DNA of 64,000 nt from Bifidobacterium sp. ESL0690 (GCF_029392315.1 NZ_CP113939.1:1612001-1676000); one strand, 5' to 3'. Positions 35,387 through 45,483 are shown, counted from the stretch's first letter. Numbers and translations are program-made. Notes: generated from the sequence alone by a model not told the origin.

Positions 35387-36985
35387 TCATGCGGTCTCTC
35401 CTGACCTGATTGGCAACGAGATGGTCACCGACGCTCCGCCTTGGGATTGGTTTCCCAACGTAAGATGTCCTTGATTACGCTCGATGATGGCTGCGGCTGT
35501 GGTGAGACCCATTCCATGATGGGCGGAATCACTTCGGCTGTGATCGCCTTGATACAGCCATTCCGTACCATGCCGCAGCGATTCCTCAGAAAACCCTGGC
35601 CCGTTATCCCTAAGGTTCAACAACAGATTCTGTTTGCCATTGACGATGACAAACGTTATGACAGAATGTTGCGGCGCATAAGAGACCGCGTTGCTTACGA
35701 TGTTCATAAAGGCTCGGGTAACCTCTTGTCGGTTGATGAATACGTAAGTGGTGGAAGTAATATTCCTCGTTTCCGTATCTTCCATATCAGAACCGGCAAT
35801 GCCTGTTTCTAAATCACTGTCTTCAGGAATACCATCAACTCCGTGCGCAACAATGCGAACCTTCAGATCTGCCAGAGCGATATATTGCCTGGCCTCCCCC
35901 AGAAGTTGCTTGACGAACTGCCGTACGGGCACAAGCTCGGCTTTCTCGTCTCTATCCGGTGACTGCAGGTCCCGCTCTTGATTACAAGTCTGCGTTTTGC
36001 TCGACTCCGCTTTGTTGACGGTGATGTCGAGCACTTCCTGCACATAGCCATCCACCCGCTGACTCGCTCGGATGATGGAAGCGGCATAGGACTGCTGCTC
36101 ATCGTCCAATGAGGTTTCCTGAAGCAGCTCCGCATTGCCCCGAATAATCGTCAACGGCGTCTTGATGTCATGGGCCAGAGCAGATATCTGCCTTTCCTGC
36201 GTCTGACGAGCCTCACGCTGTTTGGTCAGAGACCGGTTCAATGCATCACGCATATCGCCGAAAGCACGTAGCAGGACGTTGACCTCACGCACATCGGTCT
36301 GTGCCATGACAAAATGAAGATCGCCGTTTTGAACGCATTGAGCTGCATCTTGCAAAGGCCGCAACCTTTTGGTGACGCTTCTGCCGGCACGAATCGCGAC
36401 ACCGACAACCAGCAACGTACATACCGCTATGCCGATGACGGAAGCCATGATATCGGGATTTGGCAAATGATCGCGCCACTGTCTGCTGACAAACTGGGGA
36501 TGGGTATTATAGGCGAGCACACACCAATTGCCATCTGCAAGTCGGAATCCCCGGTAAAACAGAGTACTGGCGTCGCTTAGTCTGCCATCCACCAGAGAGA
36601 CAAAGCCCTTACCGAATTCATCTTGCTGCTTGGACAACGAAATCACCTTGCGAGCGCTCGATGTCATCTGAGGACTCATGTCCCCGGCAATGGGCTCACC
36701 CTGCTTGGTCATCGTCTGCCAGTGATAGGCGGAAGGAATATCATCATCATTGACCTCACGTGCGTGTTTCAGCGTGAGCGAGTCCATGGTCGCATCAATA
36801 TGATTATTCGCCCATGAGGAGGGCCAGATAACGACGAGATTGCTGAATAATATCGCGTAGACCATAGCCAACCCGGCCAATCCGACCAGGATATACAGAA
36901 AGTATCGTATGATAAGCAGACTTATCGGCTGAATAAACCGTATTGTTTTATTCTTGTCTCGCGTCCGTCCGTCGGAAACCGACAT
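35387..36985 (-). CDS. sensor histidine kinase
   Basis: A 532-residue membrane kinase: first membrane segment at about 22-52, an outside domain of about 125 residues, a second segment at about 179-199, HAMP linker, and a dimerisation box with His272 in ALAHDIKTPLT. The ATP-binding domain shows an N box (MNIVSNAVSYAP) and a G box (DNGPGFSE), followed by GMGLTTAA. A polar insert of about 60 residues lies between the dimerisation and ATP-binding regions. It starts one base past the end of the response regulator gene and is last in a five-gene unit. It probably senses an envelope-active peptide or its damage (inference from the neighbours). Confidence 0.92.
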   Translation of the reverse strand: MSVSDGRTRDKNKTIRFIQPISLLIIRYFLYILVGLAGLAMVYAILFSNLVVIWPSSWANNHIDATMDSLTLKHAREVNDDDIPSAYHWQTMTKQGEPIAGDMSPQMTSSARKVISLSKQQDEFGKGFVSLVDGRLSDASTLFYRGFRLADGNWCVLAYNTHPQFVSRQWRDHLPNPDIMASVIGIAVCTLLVVGVAIRAGRSVTKRLRPLQDAAQCVQNGDLHFVMAQTDVREVNVLLRAFGDMRDALNRSLTKQREARQTQERQISALAHDIKTPLTIIRGNAELLQETSLDDEQQSYAASIIRASQRVDGYVQEVLDITVNKAESSKTQTCNQERDLQSPDRDEKAELVPVRQFVKQLLGEARQYIALADLKVRIVAHGVDGIPEDSDLETGIAGSDMEDTETRNITSTTYVFINRQEVTRAFMNIVSNAVSYAPQHSVITFVIVNGKQNLLLNLRDNGPGFSEESLRHGTEWLYQGDHSRSDSAHHGMGLTTAAAIIERNQGHLTLGNQSQGGASVTISLPIRSGETA

Positions 36986-36986
36986 A

Positions 36987-37700
36987 TCAGCATCCTATCC
37001 ATTGATAGCCGCTGGACCTTACCGTACGAATCGGGTCAACGCCCCAGCGCTTAAACTTCGTTCTTATATTGCTGATATGCACGGCAATCACCTGTGCGCC
37101 ACCATTATATGGATATGAATCCGAATGGTCGGTTTCCTCGTACAGGATCTCCTCAAGCGTCCGTCTGCTCACCACCATCGACCGATGACGAGCCAGATAC
37201 TCACAGATCCGGTATTCGGCACCGGTGAGCGACACAGAGTCACCCGCGTAAGTCAATGCTTCGGTAATGAAATCAAATCGATATGGGCCAACAATCAAAG
37301 CCCGATGATGTTGGTGTTGATAGCGTCTGATGTGAGCGGCTATCTTGGCCATCAGCTCGGCTTTGCCGAAAGGCTTTCGGATATAGTCGTCCGCCCCCAA
37401 ACCATATCCGTCCACCGCATCCTGCTCACTGGTCTTCGCGGTGAGGAAAAGGATCGGACAATCCACCCGATCGCGAATTTGGCCCACCAAGTCAAACCCG
37501 TTCAAATGAGGCATCATCACATCGATCAACATCACATCGAAATGTTCCAAATCCAGATTTTTGACTTTTCTCGAATCATTGATGGTCGTTGGATAATAGC
37601 CCTCCTTACTCAACATCGCGGAAAGCATGGCAGTGATGGCAGGCTCGTCATCAACCACCAATATCCGGGCATGAGCGGAATCGTCTGTACGCGCGTTCAT
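36987..37700 (-). CDS. OmpR-family response regulator
   Basis: A 237-residue regulator. The receiver domain has the acidic pair in VVDDEP, the phospho-acceptor Asp in LIDVMMPHLNG and Lys in IRKPFGKAE. The C-terminal winged-helix domain shows LTGAEYRICEYLARH and HISNIRTKFKRWGVDPIRT-like recognition and wing sequences. Its start overlaps the end of the upstream permease gene by four bases (ATGA). It pairs with the kinase downstream and likely controls the whole five-gene unit. Confidence 0.93.
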   Translation of the reverse strand: MNARTDDSAHARILVVDDEPAITAMLSAMLSKEGYYPTTINDSRKVKNLDLEHFDVMLIDVMMPHLNGFDLVGQIRDRVDCPILFLTAKTSEQDAVDGYGLGADDYIRKPFGKAELMAKIAAHIRRYQHQHHRALIVGPYRFDFITEALTYAGDSVSLTGAEYRICEYLARHRSMVVSRRTLEEILYEETDHSDSYPYNGGAQVIAVHISNIRTKFKRWGVDPIRTVRSSGYQWIGC

Positions 37701-38524
37701 ACGCTTCGTCCTCTTCGATTTTCAAAACAATTGATCCACACCAGCAAAATCGTAGCAAGCGAAACCGTAACCACGCTGCACGCACACAGATTAGCATATA
37801 AAGCCGCGCCAAGTTGTCGCCTAATTTCCTGTCCCATGTGATATTGACCGGATATCCCATATTCAACGGCAAGACTGGCGAATCTGGTGGGCCAGGTGAA
37901 AGGCATCCACGACATGACCATGCTGGATTGTCCCGCCGTCAGTTTTCCGGCAACCAAGCCATGCGCTACCCCTCCGACGGACATGACAGCGACCAGGGTG
38001 CCCAAGGCGCCGATTCCGATGGCAAGGCTGCGCCCGCCTATCAAAGCCAGCCACAAAGCGATCAGGTAGCTGCTGAGCGAACCGAGCAAAAGACCAAAGA
38101 CAGCGACCAGCCAGACTTGCAACGGCAAGTGATTGCGCCCGGCGACCAAAAGTATCAGCGCAAACAGCCCCACAGCCAGAGCAAGTGCCAGCAGACCCCA
38201 CAGCACGAGCACGATTAGTTTCGCTGCCAATGCTATCCGCCGTGTTGGCAGCTGCAGAAGATTAGCCATTCCCCCGGCGTCCTGTTCGGCTTCCACCGCC
38301 AGACCGCATACCAACCCCACCATAAGGGGAAGGACTGCGCCAAGAACCTGTACGAAGGCATCCGTCCCATAACTGGTGTCCCAGGAAGCGACCGCAAAAT
38401 ACGCTCCGCAGAGTCCTCCTGCCGCGACACCTGCTCCTACATGAACCCAGACCAGCATGGATCGTTTCATTTTCAACGATTCCGCACGTGTCGCCCTGAA
38501 CAGGCTCATCTTTCCCCGGCTCAT
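37697..38524 (-). CDS. lantibiotic-immunity-type ABC permease, MutG-like
   Basis: A 275-residue membrane protein with six likely helices and a basic N-terminus (FRATRAESLKMKRS), the layout of MutG/SpaG/NisG immunity permeases. The sequence FAVASWDTSYGTDAF between the first two helices is characteristic of the group. Such permeases, with an ATPase and a partner permease, expel or detach lantibiotics from the membrane. Four-base overlaps connect it to its neighbours on both sides. Assignment rests on size, topology and gene order. Confidence 0.72.
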   Translation of the reverse strand: MSRGKMSLFRATRAESLKMKRSMLVWVHVGAGVAAGGLCGAYFAVASWDTSYGTDAFVQVLGAVLPLMVGLVCGLAVEAEQDAGGMANLLQLPTRRIALAAKLIVLVLWGLLALALAVGLFALILLVAGRNHLPLQVWLVAVFGLLLGSLSSYLIALWLALIGGRSLAIGIGALGTLVAVMSVGGVAHGLVAGKLTAGQSSMVMSWMPFTWPTRFASLAVEYGISGQYHMGQEIRRQLGAALYANLCACSVVTVSLATILLVWINCFENRRGRSV

Positions 38525-39345
38525 CTCGCCTCCCTGCGGCTAAACCATCCAGCAGTCAACGCGACGAGCACGACCGTAATGAGCAGCGCCATCAATAACG
38601 CCAGCCAATTGAGCAGGCCGAACGAGTTGAGCGGATCACCGGCAGTGATAGGACTGCCGTCCGGAAGTACACCAATCAACGGAGCGATGACACGCATGAT
38701 TCCACAAGGAGGAATAAGCCACCAAACAGATATTCCACCGGCCAAAACGGATCCCGCCAATTCAATGAGAAAAGGAATGGCGATACCCGCGAGATTGCCC
38801 AAAGACGTGGCCAACCATAAACTGACGGGAACCATCCAGGAAAGCATCACAGTACTACAGAAGACTGCTGCCAACCCCTGAAGAGGTTTTGGGACCTGTA
38901 GCCCAAAAGCCGAGCCAAAGACCGTAGTAAGCACCCAGACCACCAAATTGGACAGAACCAGCAACATGACCACTCGGCAGCATTTTGCCAACCAAATCCG
39001 CGCGGGATTTATCGGAAGAGCCAATATCGTGCGCAGATGCTGCTTGCGATCAAGATTAGCTGTCGTGCTGCAGATAAGGACGAGCATGATGGGACACAGC
39101 AGGAACACCCAATAATTCCATGCATAGGTCGCCAAGAGCGCTTTCGGAGTAGAAACGGCCATAAGCAAACCCAGAAACGCGAGCGGCAACGGCATGATCA
39201 AGGCGAGTTTAAGACAGGGCGAACGTCGGCTTTTGAGGTTTTCCGCTTTCAAGATTCTGGTAAATGGCAACCGGTTCGGGCTTATCGCGGCCTGCGCTTG
39301 TCTTACGTCGATGTAGTAGTTTCTTTGATATTGAGGATTGTTCAT
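38521..39345 (-). CDS. lantibiotic-immunity-type ABC permease, MutE/EpiE-like
   Basis: A 274-residue membrane protein with six likely helices. The segment RILKAENLKSRRSPCLKLALIMPLPLA near the N-terminus and the middle CPIMLVLICSTTANLDRK resemble MutE/EpiE/NisE permeases. Its stop and the ATG of the next permease overlap by four bases, as do its own start and the ATPase stop. It would form the heterodimeric membrane part of the exporter with the MutG-like protein. Confidence 0.75.
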   Translation of the reverse strand: MNNPQYQRNYYIDVRQAQAAISPNRLPFTRILKAENLKSRRSPCLKLALIMPLPLAFLGLLMAVSTPKALLATYAWNYWVFLLCPIMLVLICSTTANLDRKQHLRTILALPINPARIWLAKCCRVVMLLVLSNLVVWVLTTVFGSAFGLQVPKPLQGLAAVFCSTVMLSWMVPVSLWLATSLGNLAGIAIPFLIELAGSVLAGGISVWWLIPPCGIMRVIAPLIGVLPDGSPITAGDPLNSFGLLNWLALLMALLITVVLVALTAGWFSRREAR

Positions 39346-40040
39346 CGGCTCGTCTCCCTGCAGACATCCATAAAGAGCTTTTCAAGATTGATATTCTTAT
39401 CCAATCGGTCTTCATAGGCCAGCCGACCGTCGGCAATGATACCGATACAATCAGCCACCTGAGCGATTTCCGAGAGAATATGGCTTGAAATAATGACCGT
39501 TATTCCCTGACGTGGCAACATTCGGATAAGCCTTCGCAGCTCTTCGATACCGATGGGATCCAAACCGTTGGTGGGCTCATCGAGAATCAGCAGCCCCGGA
39601 TTGGCCAGCAAAGCACAGGCGATGCCAAGCCGCTGCTTCATCCCCATGGAGAACTGGCCAGACCGTTTGCCACCGGTATCTGGCAGACCAACGATCGAGA
39701 GGACTTCCGCAATGCGAGTCTCAGGCAATCCCAGTAGAAGAGTTCTCACTCGCAGGTTCTCTTGAGCAGTGAGGTTCGGATACAAGGGCGGCTCCTCGAT
39801 GAGCGCTCCGATATGGTACAAATCGCGACGTGACCAAGGATGGCCATCGACGAGAATTTCCCCTCCACTCGGATGCAACATGCCAGTCATCATTTTCAAC
39901 GTGGTCGATTTACCTGCGCCGTTTGGCCCCAACAGACCGTAGACTTCACCCTCGTTGACATGAAGATTTACTTCATTCACGGCCATCTGCGAACCGAACC
40001 GTTTGCTCAATCCCACGGTTTGCAACTTCAGTCGAGACAT
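39342..40040 (-). CDS. lantibiotic-immunity-type ABC transporter ATPase
   Basis: A 232-residue ATPase with Walker A GPNGAGKST, a Q-loop GALIEEPPLYPNLT, the signature FSMGMKQRLG and Walker B LLILDEPTNGLDP, followed by ISSHILSE. The Q-loop has Glu (IEEPP) where most ABC ATPases have Gln, a known trait of BceA/NisF-type lantibiotic-resistance ATPases. It is first in the unit, behind a strong AAAGGAGG. The gene order ATPase, permease, permease, regulator, kinase matches peptide-resistance modules of Firmicutes. Confidence 0.9.
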   Translation of the reverse strand: MSRLKLQTVGLSKRFGSQMAVNEVNLHVNEGEVYGLLGPNGAGKSTTLKMMTGMLHPSGGEILVDGHPWSRRDLYHIGALIEEPPLYPNLTAQENLRVRTLLLGLPETRIAEVLSIVGLPDTGGKRSGQFSMGMKQRLGIACALLANPGLLILDEPTNGLDPIGIEELRRLIRMLPRQGITVIISSHILSEIAQVADCIGIIADGRLAYEDRLDKNINLEKLFMDVCRETSR

Positions 40041-40058
40041 TGTTCCCTCCTTTTAGCG

Positions 40059-40073
40059 AAAATACCGTATTTT
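40059..40073. promoter_or_regulatory. inverted repeat in the leader of the ABC/two-component unit
   Basis: AAAATAC-C-GTATTTT is a near-perfect 15-base palindrome 19 bases upstream of the ATPase start codon. It could bind the unit's own response regulator or another repressor. Confidence 0.4.
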
Positions 40074-40112
40074 TATCGGGTCAATTTCAGACTAAAAGGC
40101 GAAAATAAAGAA

Positions 40113-40142
40113 ATATTAAGATGTGCAAGGTCCAGCTATCAA
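40113..40142 (-). promoter_or_regulatory. putative promoter of the ABC/two-component unit
   Basis: On the minus strand TTGATA (40142-40137) and TAATAT (40118-40113) at 18-base spacing, leaving a leader of about 65 bases before the ATPase gene. Confidence 0.4.
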
Positions 40143-40152
40143 GACTTTTGCT

Positions 40153-43100
40153 CTATCGATAGAGTTTCATGCCTTGCGGTGACGGAGTGAAACCGGCGGT
40201 ACGCAGGAGTTGCGTATAGTGGTTCAAGGCCGTAAGAGGCTCACCGTTGACATCGCGGAAAGTGACGCTGCCACGTTTATTCTCACTTCTTCGACCTGAT
40301 TCATACTGCGAGCGCAGGGTATCAGCCAGCTGAGTGATGGCACGTTGCAGCTCGAAATCGGTGGCCTTGAAACACCGCAGATGGTGGCTGGACGGAATGG
40401 CGTAGAGTATCGGCTTGCCTTCGATGAAGATGGCCATGGAACCGACCTTGCGCATCGGTTGAACTGGTTTTCCATGCTTACGAACCATTGAAGAATTCTT
40501 GTCCTGATTGGGGTCGTCTGGATTATCCCCATAATCTTCCGTAACATCCGTTGGTGCATTTAACGATGGCCATGCGACGGCACCACCGGCGAGACTGGCT
40601 GGGTCGGCTGCATCCAACGCCACGGCGAACGGAGCGTTTTGCGTACGCCACTGACGCAACTGGTCGATCGTGGCGCGTTCGGCGAATTGGACCGCCGACA
40701 AGCCTTTCACAAACATGCCACGAACCAACGTGCCGGTGGCTTCCATCTGTTTTAAGACCGGATAGACATCCGAAAAACTTAAGGATTCGGGGTCCATATC
40801 CATCAGAGGCGGTGCGATGATGCCGTAACGGTCAAGAAGGGTTTCGACCTGCGTGATGGCACGTTGTTCCGGCCGCACATCCTCAGATTTCGGCACCGCC
40901 GACCAGAGACCGGCCAACGTCCCTGGCAATTGCGGCCGACGTTCCACTCGTGCGCGGCCGTATAGCCGGTGACGGCTCATTGATGCTCTTGCATATGAAC
41001 GACGCAAAGATTGAGAACCGCTGCCATTTTGCAGCAATGCACGAATCGGGGCGAATGATGAATTGGTGACCTGCCCTTGCCACACTAATGACCACACTGC
41101 ACGTTCGAAACCAGAGTCGCCGACAGATGACATTCGTACTTCTCCGGTCAGAGGGTTCACGACCTCCTGCGGTTTGTCTCCACCTTGAAGCTGCCATTGA
41201 TGTTCCAGCTGCTCCGCACGATAGGAGCCTCCAAGAGCCAGCAATGGGACGATGCCATTGTCGGCGGAACTTTCCTGATCGGCAGGAACAGTATCAGCTT
41301 GCAACCGGCTATTGTCAGTATGCTTGTCAACCGACGAATTCTGCGGAAGTTGGGGTTTTATGTTTTCATCAGCCGGTCGACCATGCAAATCTTGCTGATC
41401 ATTGATACTTGTGAGCAACGGCGAATCGGCAAGATAGAACGCGATTTTGCCGGGCTTCATGGCCGATTCTGGACTAACAGTTGCGTTTTCGTCCTTGGAC
41501 CCTACCCAAATCGCTTCACCGGCTGAAAGCAGCTCGTCAAGCATGGATGTGTCGAAATCAGGCACTCTGGCGGGAAATACCGACGACTCCCACATTGCAG
41601 CAGGCAAGGGCATGCCCTCCAGCTGTTCGATGACGCGCAACAGGCCATCCGTTCCAGTAAAGCGCGGCCAGGCAGCCCGAATCTCCGATGGCACATCTTC
41701 GATTGCTTCGTCATCGGCTTCCTGCTCATCACGGATCAGATGCCGTTTATCGCCGAAACCATGTGCAAAAGCACCTTCGCCGGTTTTTGTGCCAATTCCC
41801 TGCCGGACAAGTAGCCACGATTGATAGATTTCAGGATTGACGGGTTTCAAAGATTTGCGGGTCAACGTCTGTGAGCGCGAGCGAATCCGTCGGAACACCT
41901 CGCGGTGCAGATATTGCGGACTTGGCAAATCTTTGACAAACGTCCCGGTCATGAGCACGCCACGGGCCTTCAGATCGTCAAGTTCATGAACGACCGTGGC
42001 TGCGTCCAAGCCAAGTTCCCTCACAGCTTCATCAGCGGTAAACGGCCCATGGGTCTTGGCGAAACGAACCATTCTTCCGTTAATATCATCAGGGTCGAGC
42101 TCATTCCAGAACTGCCGATGACTCAGTTCGTCCTCGACCTGCTCGATGGCTTTCGGATCGAGGACGTCGGCGATATGCCCGCTGCCCAGAAGCTCCTCCA
42201 AAACTTCCGGATCCATCGCCAACAGCGAAGCGCGACGTTCGGCCTGTGGCGAGTCGTACTCGTACATCACAGAACCTACGAAACCGAAGAGCAGGTTCTG
42301 CGCGAACGGCGATGGGCTTTGCGTCTCAACATCAACGATCTCGATTTTGCCGTCATCGATACCGGTCATCAACGTCTTCAATGCCGGCAGATCATAGACA
42401 TCCTGCAGGCACTCGCGGGCGGTTTCCAGAACCAGCGGGAAATTGTGCTGGGTCTTGGCCGCAGCCAAGAGCTCAGAGGCACGCAGACGTTGCTGCCATA
42501 ACGGCACACGCTTGCCGGGGTTCATCCTCGGCATGTAAAGCGAACGGGCGGCACATTCGCGGAATCGAGTGGCGAAGAGCACCGAATCACCGATCTCCTC
42601 TTCCACGTCACGCAGCAGCCCGTCGGCATCGAATTGGAAGAGTTCAGCGGCACTGACATGGCTGTCCTGCTCGGGCAATCGCACCACGATACCGTCATCA
42701 GTGGCATACGTCTGGCCGTCAAAGCCATACTTGCGCTTGAGCCGGTTGGTGATGGCGAGCGCCCACGGTTCGTGAACACGACGGCCGAACGGCGAATGCA
42801 AGATGATTCTCCAGTCACCTTCCTCGTCCTGACAACGCTCGATGACAATGGTTTTGTCAGTGGGCAGCGCTCCCGTGGCGACCTTTTGTTCGGCAAGCAG
42901 ACGCGCAAGATTCGCTCTGCCATTGTCGTCCAAACCGTTGTCGCGTAAGCGTTTCTCGGTGAATGCATCGAAATGCGGCTCGCCATCGTCGCTCCAATAT
43001 TTGCTGTCAGTATGCTTTGAAGAACCCGACAAGTCAGCAACATCCGACGAAGTATCAGTAGAAAATGTCTCAGCGTTATCGTTATCAGATTGTGATATAT

Positions 43101-45483
43101 CCACCACTGACGATGACGCCGGTATCAGGCCGTTGCCGATCTCACGGACGAACGCGCCCAGCAACGCGCCGAAACCGGCATCACGTCCTGGCCCCTCCCC
43201 ATGCCAGAACGGCAGACGCGCGGTGCGACCCGGAGCCGGAGTAACCACCACGCGGTCGTTGGTGATTTCGTCAATCTGCCAAGTCGAGGTGCCAAGCGTG
43301 ATGACATCGCCGACGCGGGACTCGTAGACCATCTCCTCATCAAGCTCCCCCACCTTCTTGCGCCCCGAACCGGCATCGACTTCAGGCAGGACGACGGTGT
43401 AGGTGCCACGGTCGGGAATGGTGCCACCGCTGGTGACGGCAAGGCGTTGAGCTCCCGGACGAGCGGAGATGATGCCTTCCTCTTTATTGAGTTGCAGTGG
43501 AGGCCGGAAAGCCGAGAATTCCTCGGAATTATAGGCACCCGTCAGCATGCCGATGACATTGTCGAACATGTCTCGCGAAAGCGTGGCAAACGGCGCGGTG
43601 CGGCGCACGGCAGCATACCAATCGTCAGTTTTCAGATCGTCCATCGCCGCTGCTGCGACAGTCTGCTGAGCCAGAATATCGAGCGGATTATGACGAACAG
43701 CCAACGGTTCGATCTCACTGCGTCTCATGCTTTCCACGGTTGCCGTGGAAGTGATGAGTTCCTGACGGGTCAACGGATAGAACAGCGCGTGCGAGACTCC
43801 GCCGACACGATGGTCGGCCCTGCCAACACGCTGAAGACCGGACGAAACAGACAGGGGCGGCGCGACCTGAATAACCATATCGACCGAACCCATATCGATG
43901 CCGAGTTCGAGGCTGCTGGTGGCGACCACGCAGCGCAGACGCCCGTGTTTCAGATCATCCTCGATGACCTTGCGTCGTTCCTTGGAGACGGAACCGTGGT
44001 GGGCCATGGCGATGGTCTCGCTTTTGGGGTGCGAGCCGACCAGCGCCGTGGAAGAACCGACGACGGAATCGTAATGTTTGCCGTCACCGTAGGAACGATT
44101 GTCGACTTCGACGCCACATTCGGTTTCGGCGTACAGGTCGTTGATACGCGCAGTGAGCCGCTCGGCCAGTCCGCGCGAATTGACGAACACCAATGTGCTG
44201 TGATGACTCAGAATCTCGTCGAGAATGCTGCGCTCGACTGCCGGCCAGATGGAATGAGAGGCTGAAGCATTCGGCGAGGAATAATCACCGTGTTTGACAG
44301 GCAAATTTAAACTATCGAGTCGGCCATCCTTATCCGAGAAATCCGAATTTGAAACTGCAATCGCCTTCGGATTCGCGGCCTGGCCTGATTCGCCAGAATC
44401 CTCGATGTCCGCTTCGATTTCGCGGTATCGGCTTGCATGCATGTCCAAATCGCCGGTTGCATCATTCTTGCGAGCCTCAGCCAGCGCTCGCATGGCGGGA
44501 CTGACACCACTAATGTGATGAGCGCCCCCACCGCTATTACCAGCACTTTTGCTCAGCATCCCGGTTTTTCCACCAGCGCCGCCGACATGGAATCCGCCCT
44601 CGTCATCCGAGGCAGTTCCGAACGCACCCATATCCGCGACAGGTTCGACAATCTTCAAGTCCATATGTACCGGGTCCGTAGCGTCGATAATCGTGACCGG
44701 CTGGTCGCCACCCAAGAAGAACGCGGCTTCCTTCGGCGGATTGACCGTCGCCGAAAGACCGATACGCTGCACCTTCCGGCCGGTCAACAAATCGAGTCGT
44801 TCCAGGCTCAACGCCAGATGCGCCCCACGTTTGGTGGCCGCGAGCGCATGCACCTCGTCAACGATTACGGTCTCGACGCTTTTCAAGATGCGACGCGCCT
44901 TCGAAGTCAGGAGCAGATACAACGATTCGGGAGTGGTAATCAGGATATCCGGCGGATGCGTAGCAATGCGGCGACGCTCCTTGGCCGTGGTATCCCCCGA
45001 ACGAATCGCCACATCGATGTCAGGCGGTTCCAGTCCTTCCGCAACGCATTGCGCGGCGATGCCTTCCAACGGAACCCGCAAATTGCGTTCGACGTCTGCT
45101 CCCAGCGCCTTCAACGGTGAAATATAGAGTACTTTGACACCCGACTTACCGGATTTGCCGGACTTAGTCGTTTTGGACTTAGCCGCCGGTTTATGAGAGT
45201 CATCGGTTTCAGCGAACCTGCCTGATTGCTCTCCAGCTGTGTCTGTCTTTTTGGATTCGGCTACGAACTCATCACGCTTCGATAATTGTTCGCCAATCAA
45301 CCTGTCAATGGCGGAAAGGAACGCAGCCAGTGTCTTGCCGGAGCCGGTAGGCGCGACCGCCAAGACGTTCTCGCGCGCTTTGATACGTGGCCATGCCTCT
45401 TGCTGAGCATCGGTGGGCGCGGCAAACGCATGCCTGAACCACGCCGCGGTAGGCGGCGAAAACAGATCCAGACATTCGTACAT
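40153..45483 (-). CDS. lhr: very large Lhr-type DEAD/DEAH helicase
   Basis: A 1776-residue helicase, longer than the roughly 1500-1540 of model Lhr proteins. Motif I is APTGSGKT at residue 45, motif II is VDEVHALA, and motif VI lies in QRVGRADHRVGG. The core winged-helix and Lhr-specific C-terminal regions follow. Extra length comes from polar, Ser/Lys/Asp-rich insertions near residues 80-115, 285-400, 795-845 and 1335-1400. Lhr is a 3'-5' DNA or RNA:DNA helicase tied to DNA repair. It abuts the accessory ABC/two-component unit but has ordinary GC. Confidence 0.92.
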   Translation of the reverse strand: MYECLDLFSPPTAAWFRHAFAAPTDAQQEAWPRIKARENVLAVAPTGSGKTLAAFLSAIDRLIGEQLSKRDEFVAESKKTDTAGEQSGRFAETDDSHKPAAKSKTTKSGKSGKSGVKVLYISPLKALGADVERNLRVPLEGIAAQCVAEGLEPPDIDVAIRSGDTTAKERRRIATHPPDILITTPESLYLLLTSKARRILKSVETVIVDEVHALAATKRGAHLALSLERLDLLTGRKVQRIGLSATVNPPKEAAFFLGGDQPVTIIDATDPVHMDLKIVEPVADMGAFGTASDDEGGFHVGGAGGKTGMLSKSAGNSGGGAHHISGVSPAMRALAEARKNDATGDLDMHASRYREIEADIEDSGESGQAANPKAIAVSNSDFSDKDGRLDSLNLPVKHGDYSSPNASASHSIWPAVERSILDEILSHHSTLVFVNSRGLAERLTARINDLYAETECGVEVDNRSYGDGKHYDSVVGSSTALVGSHPKSETIAMAHHGSVSKERRKVIEDDLKHGRLRCVVATSSLELGIDMGSVDMVIQVAPPLSVSSGLQRVGRADHRVGGVSHALFYPLTRQELITSTATVESMRRSEIEPLAVRHNPLDILAQQTVAAAAMDDLKTDDWYAAVRRTAPFATLSRDMFDNVIGMLTGAYNSEEFSAFRPPLQLNKEEGIISARPGAQRLAVTSGGTIPDRGTYTVVLPEVDAGSGRKKVGELDEEMVYESRVGDVITLGTSTWQIDEITNDRVVVTPAPGRTARLPFWHGEGPGRDAGFGALLGAFVREIGNGLIPASSSVVDISQSDNDNAETFSTDTSSDVADLSGSSKHTDSKYWSDDGEPHFDAFTEKRLRDNGLDDNGRANLARLLAEQKVATGALPTDKTIVIERCQDEEGDWRIILHSPFGRRVHEPWALAITNRLKRKYGFDGQTYATDDGIVVRLPEQDSHVSAAELFQFDADGLLRDVEEEIGDSVLFATRFRECAARSLYMPRMNPGKRVPLWQQRLRASELLAAAKTQHNFPLVLETARECLQDVYDLPALKTLMTGIDDGKIEIVDVETQSPSPFAQNLLFGFVGSVMYEYDSPQAERRASLLAMDPEVLEELLGSGHIADVLDPKAIEQVEDELSHRQFWNELDPDDINGRMVRFAKTHGPFTADEAVRELGLDAATVVHELDDLKARGVLMTGTFVKDLPSPQYLHREVFRRIRSRSQTLTRKSLKPVNPEIYQSWLLVRQGIGTKTGEGAFAHGFGDKRHLIRDEQEADDEAIEDVPSEIRAAWPRFTGTDGLLRVIEQLEGMPLPAAMWESSVFPARVPDFDTSMLDELLSAGEAIWVGSKDENATVSPESAMKPGKIAFYLADSPLLTSINDQQDLHGRPADENIKPQLPQNSSVDKHTDNSRLQADTVPADQESSADNGIVPLLALGGSYRAEQLEHQWQLQGGDKPQEVVNPLTGEVRMSSVGDSGFERAVWSLVWQGQVTNSSFAPIRALLQNGSGSQSLRRSYARASMSRHRLYGRARVERRPQLPGTLAGLWSAVPKSEDVRPEQRAITQVETLLDRYGIIAPPLMDMDPESLSFSDVYPVLKQMEATGTLVRGMFVKGLSAVQFAERATIDQLRQWRTQNAPFAVALDAADPASLAGGAVAWPSLNAPTDVTEDYGDNPDDPNQDKNSSMVRKHGKPVQPMRKVGSMAIFIEGKPILYAIPSSHHLRCFKATDFELQRAITQLADTLRSQYESGRRSENKRGSVTFRDVNGEPLTALNHYTQLLRTAGFTPSPQGMKLYR

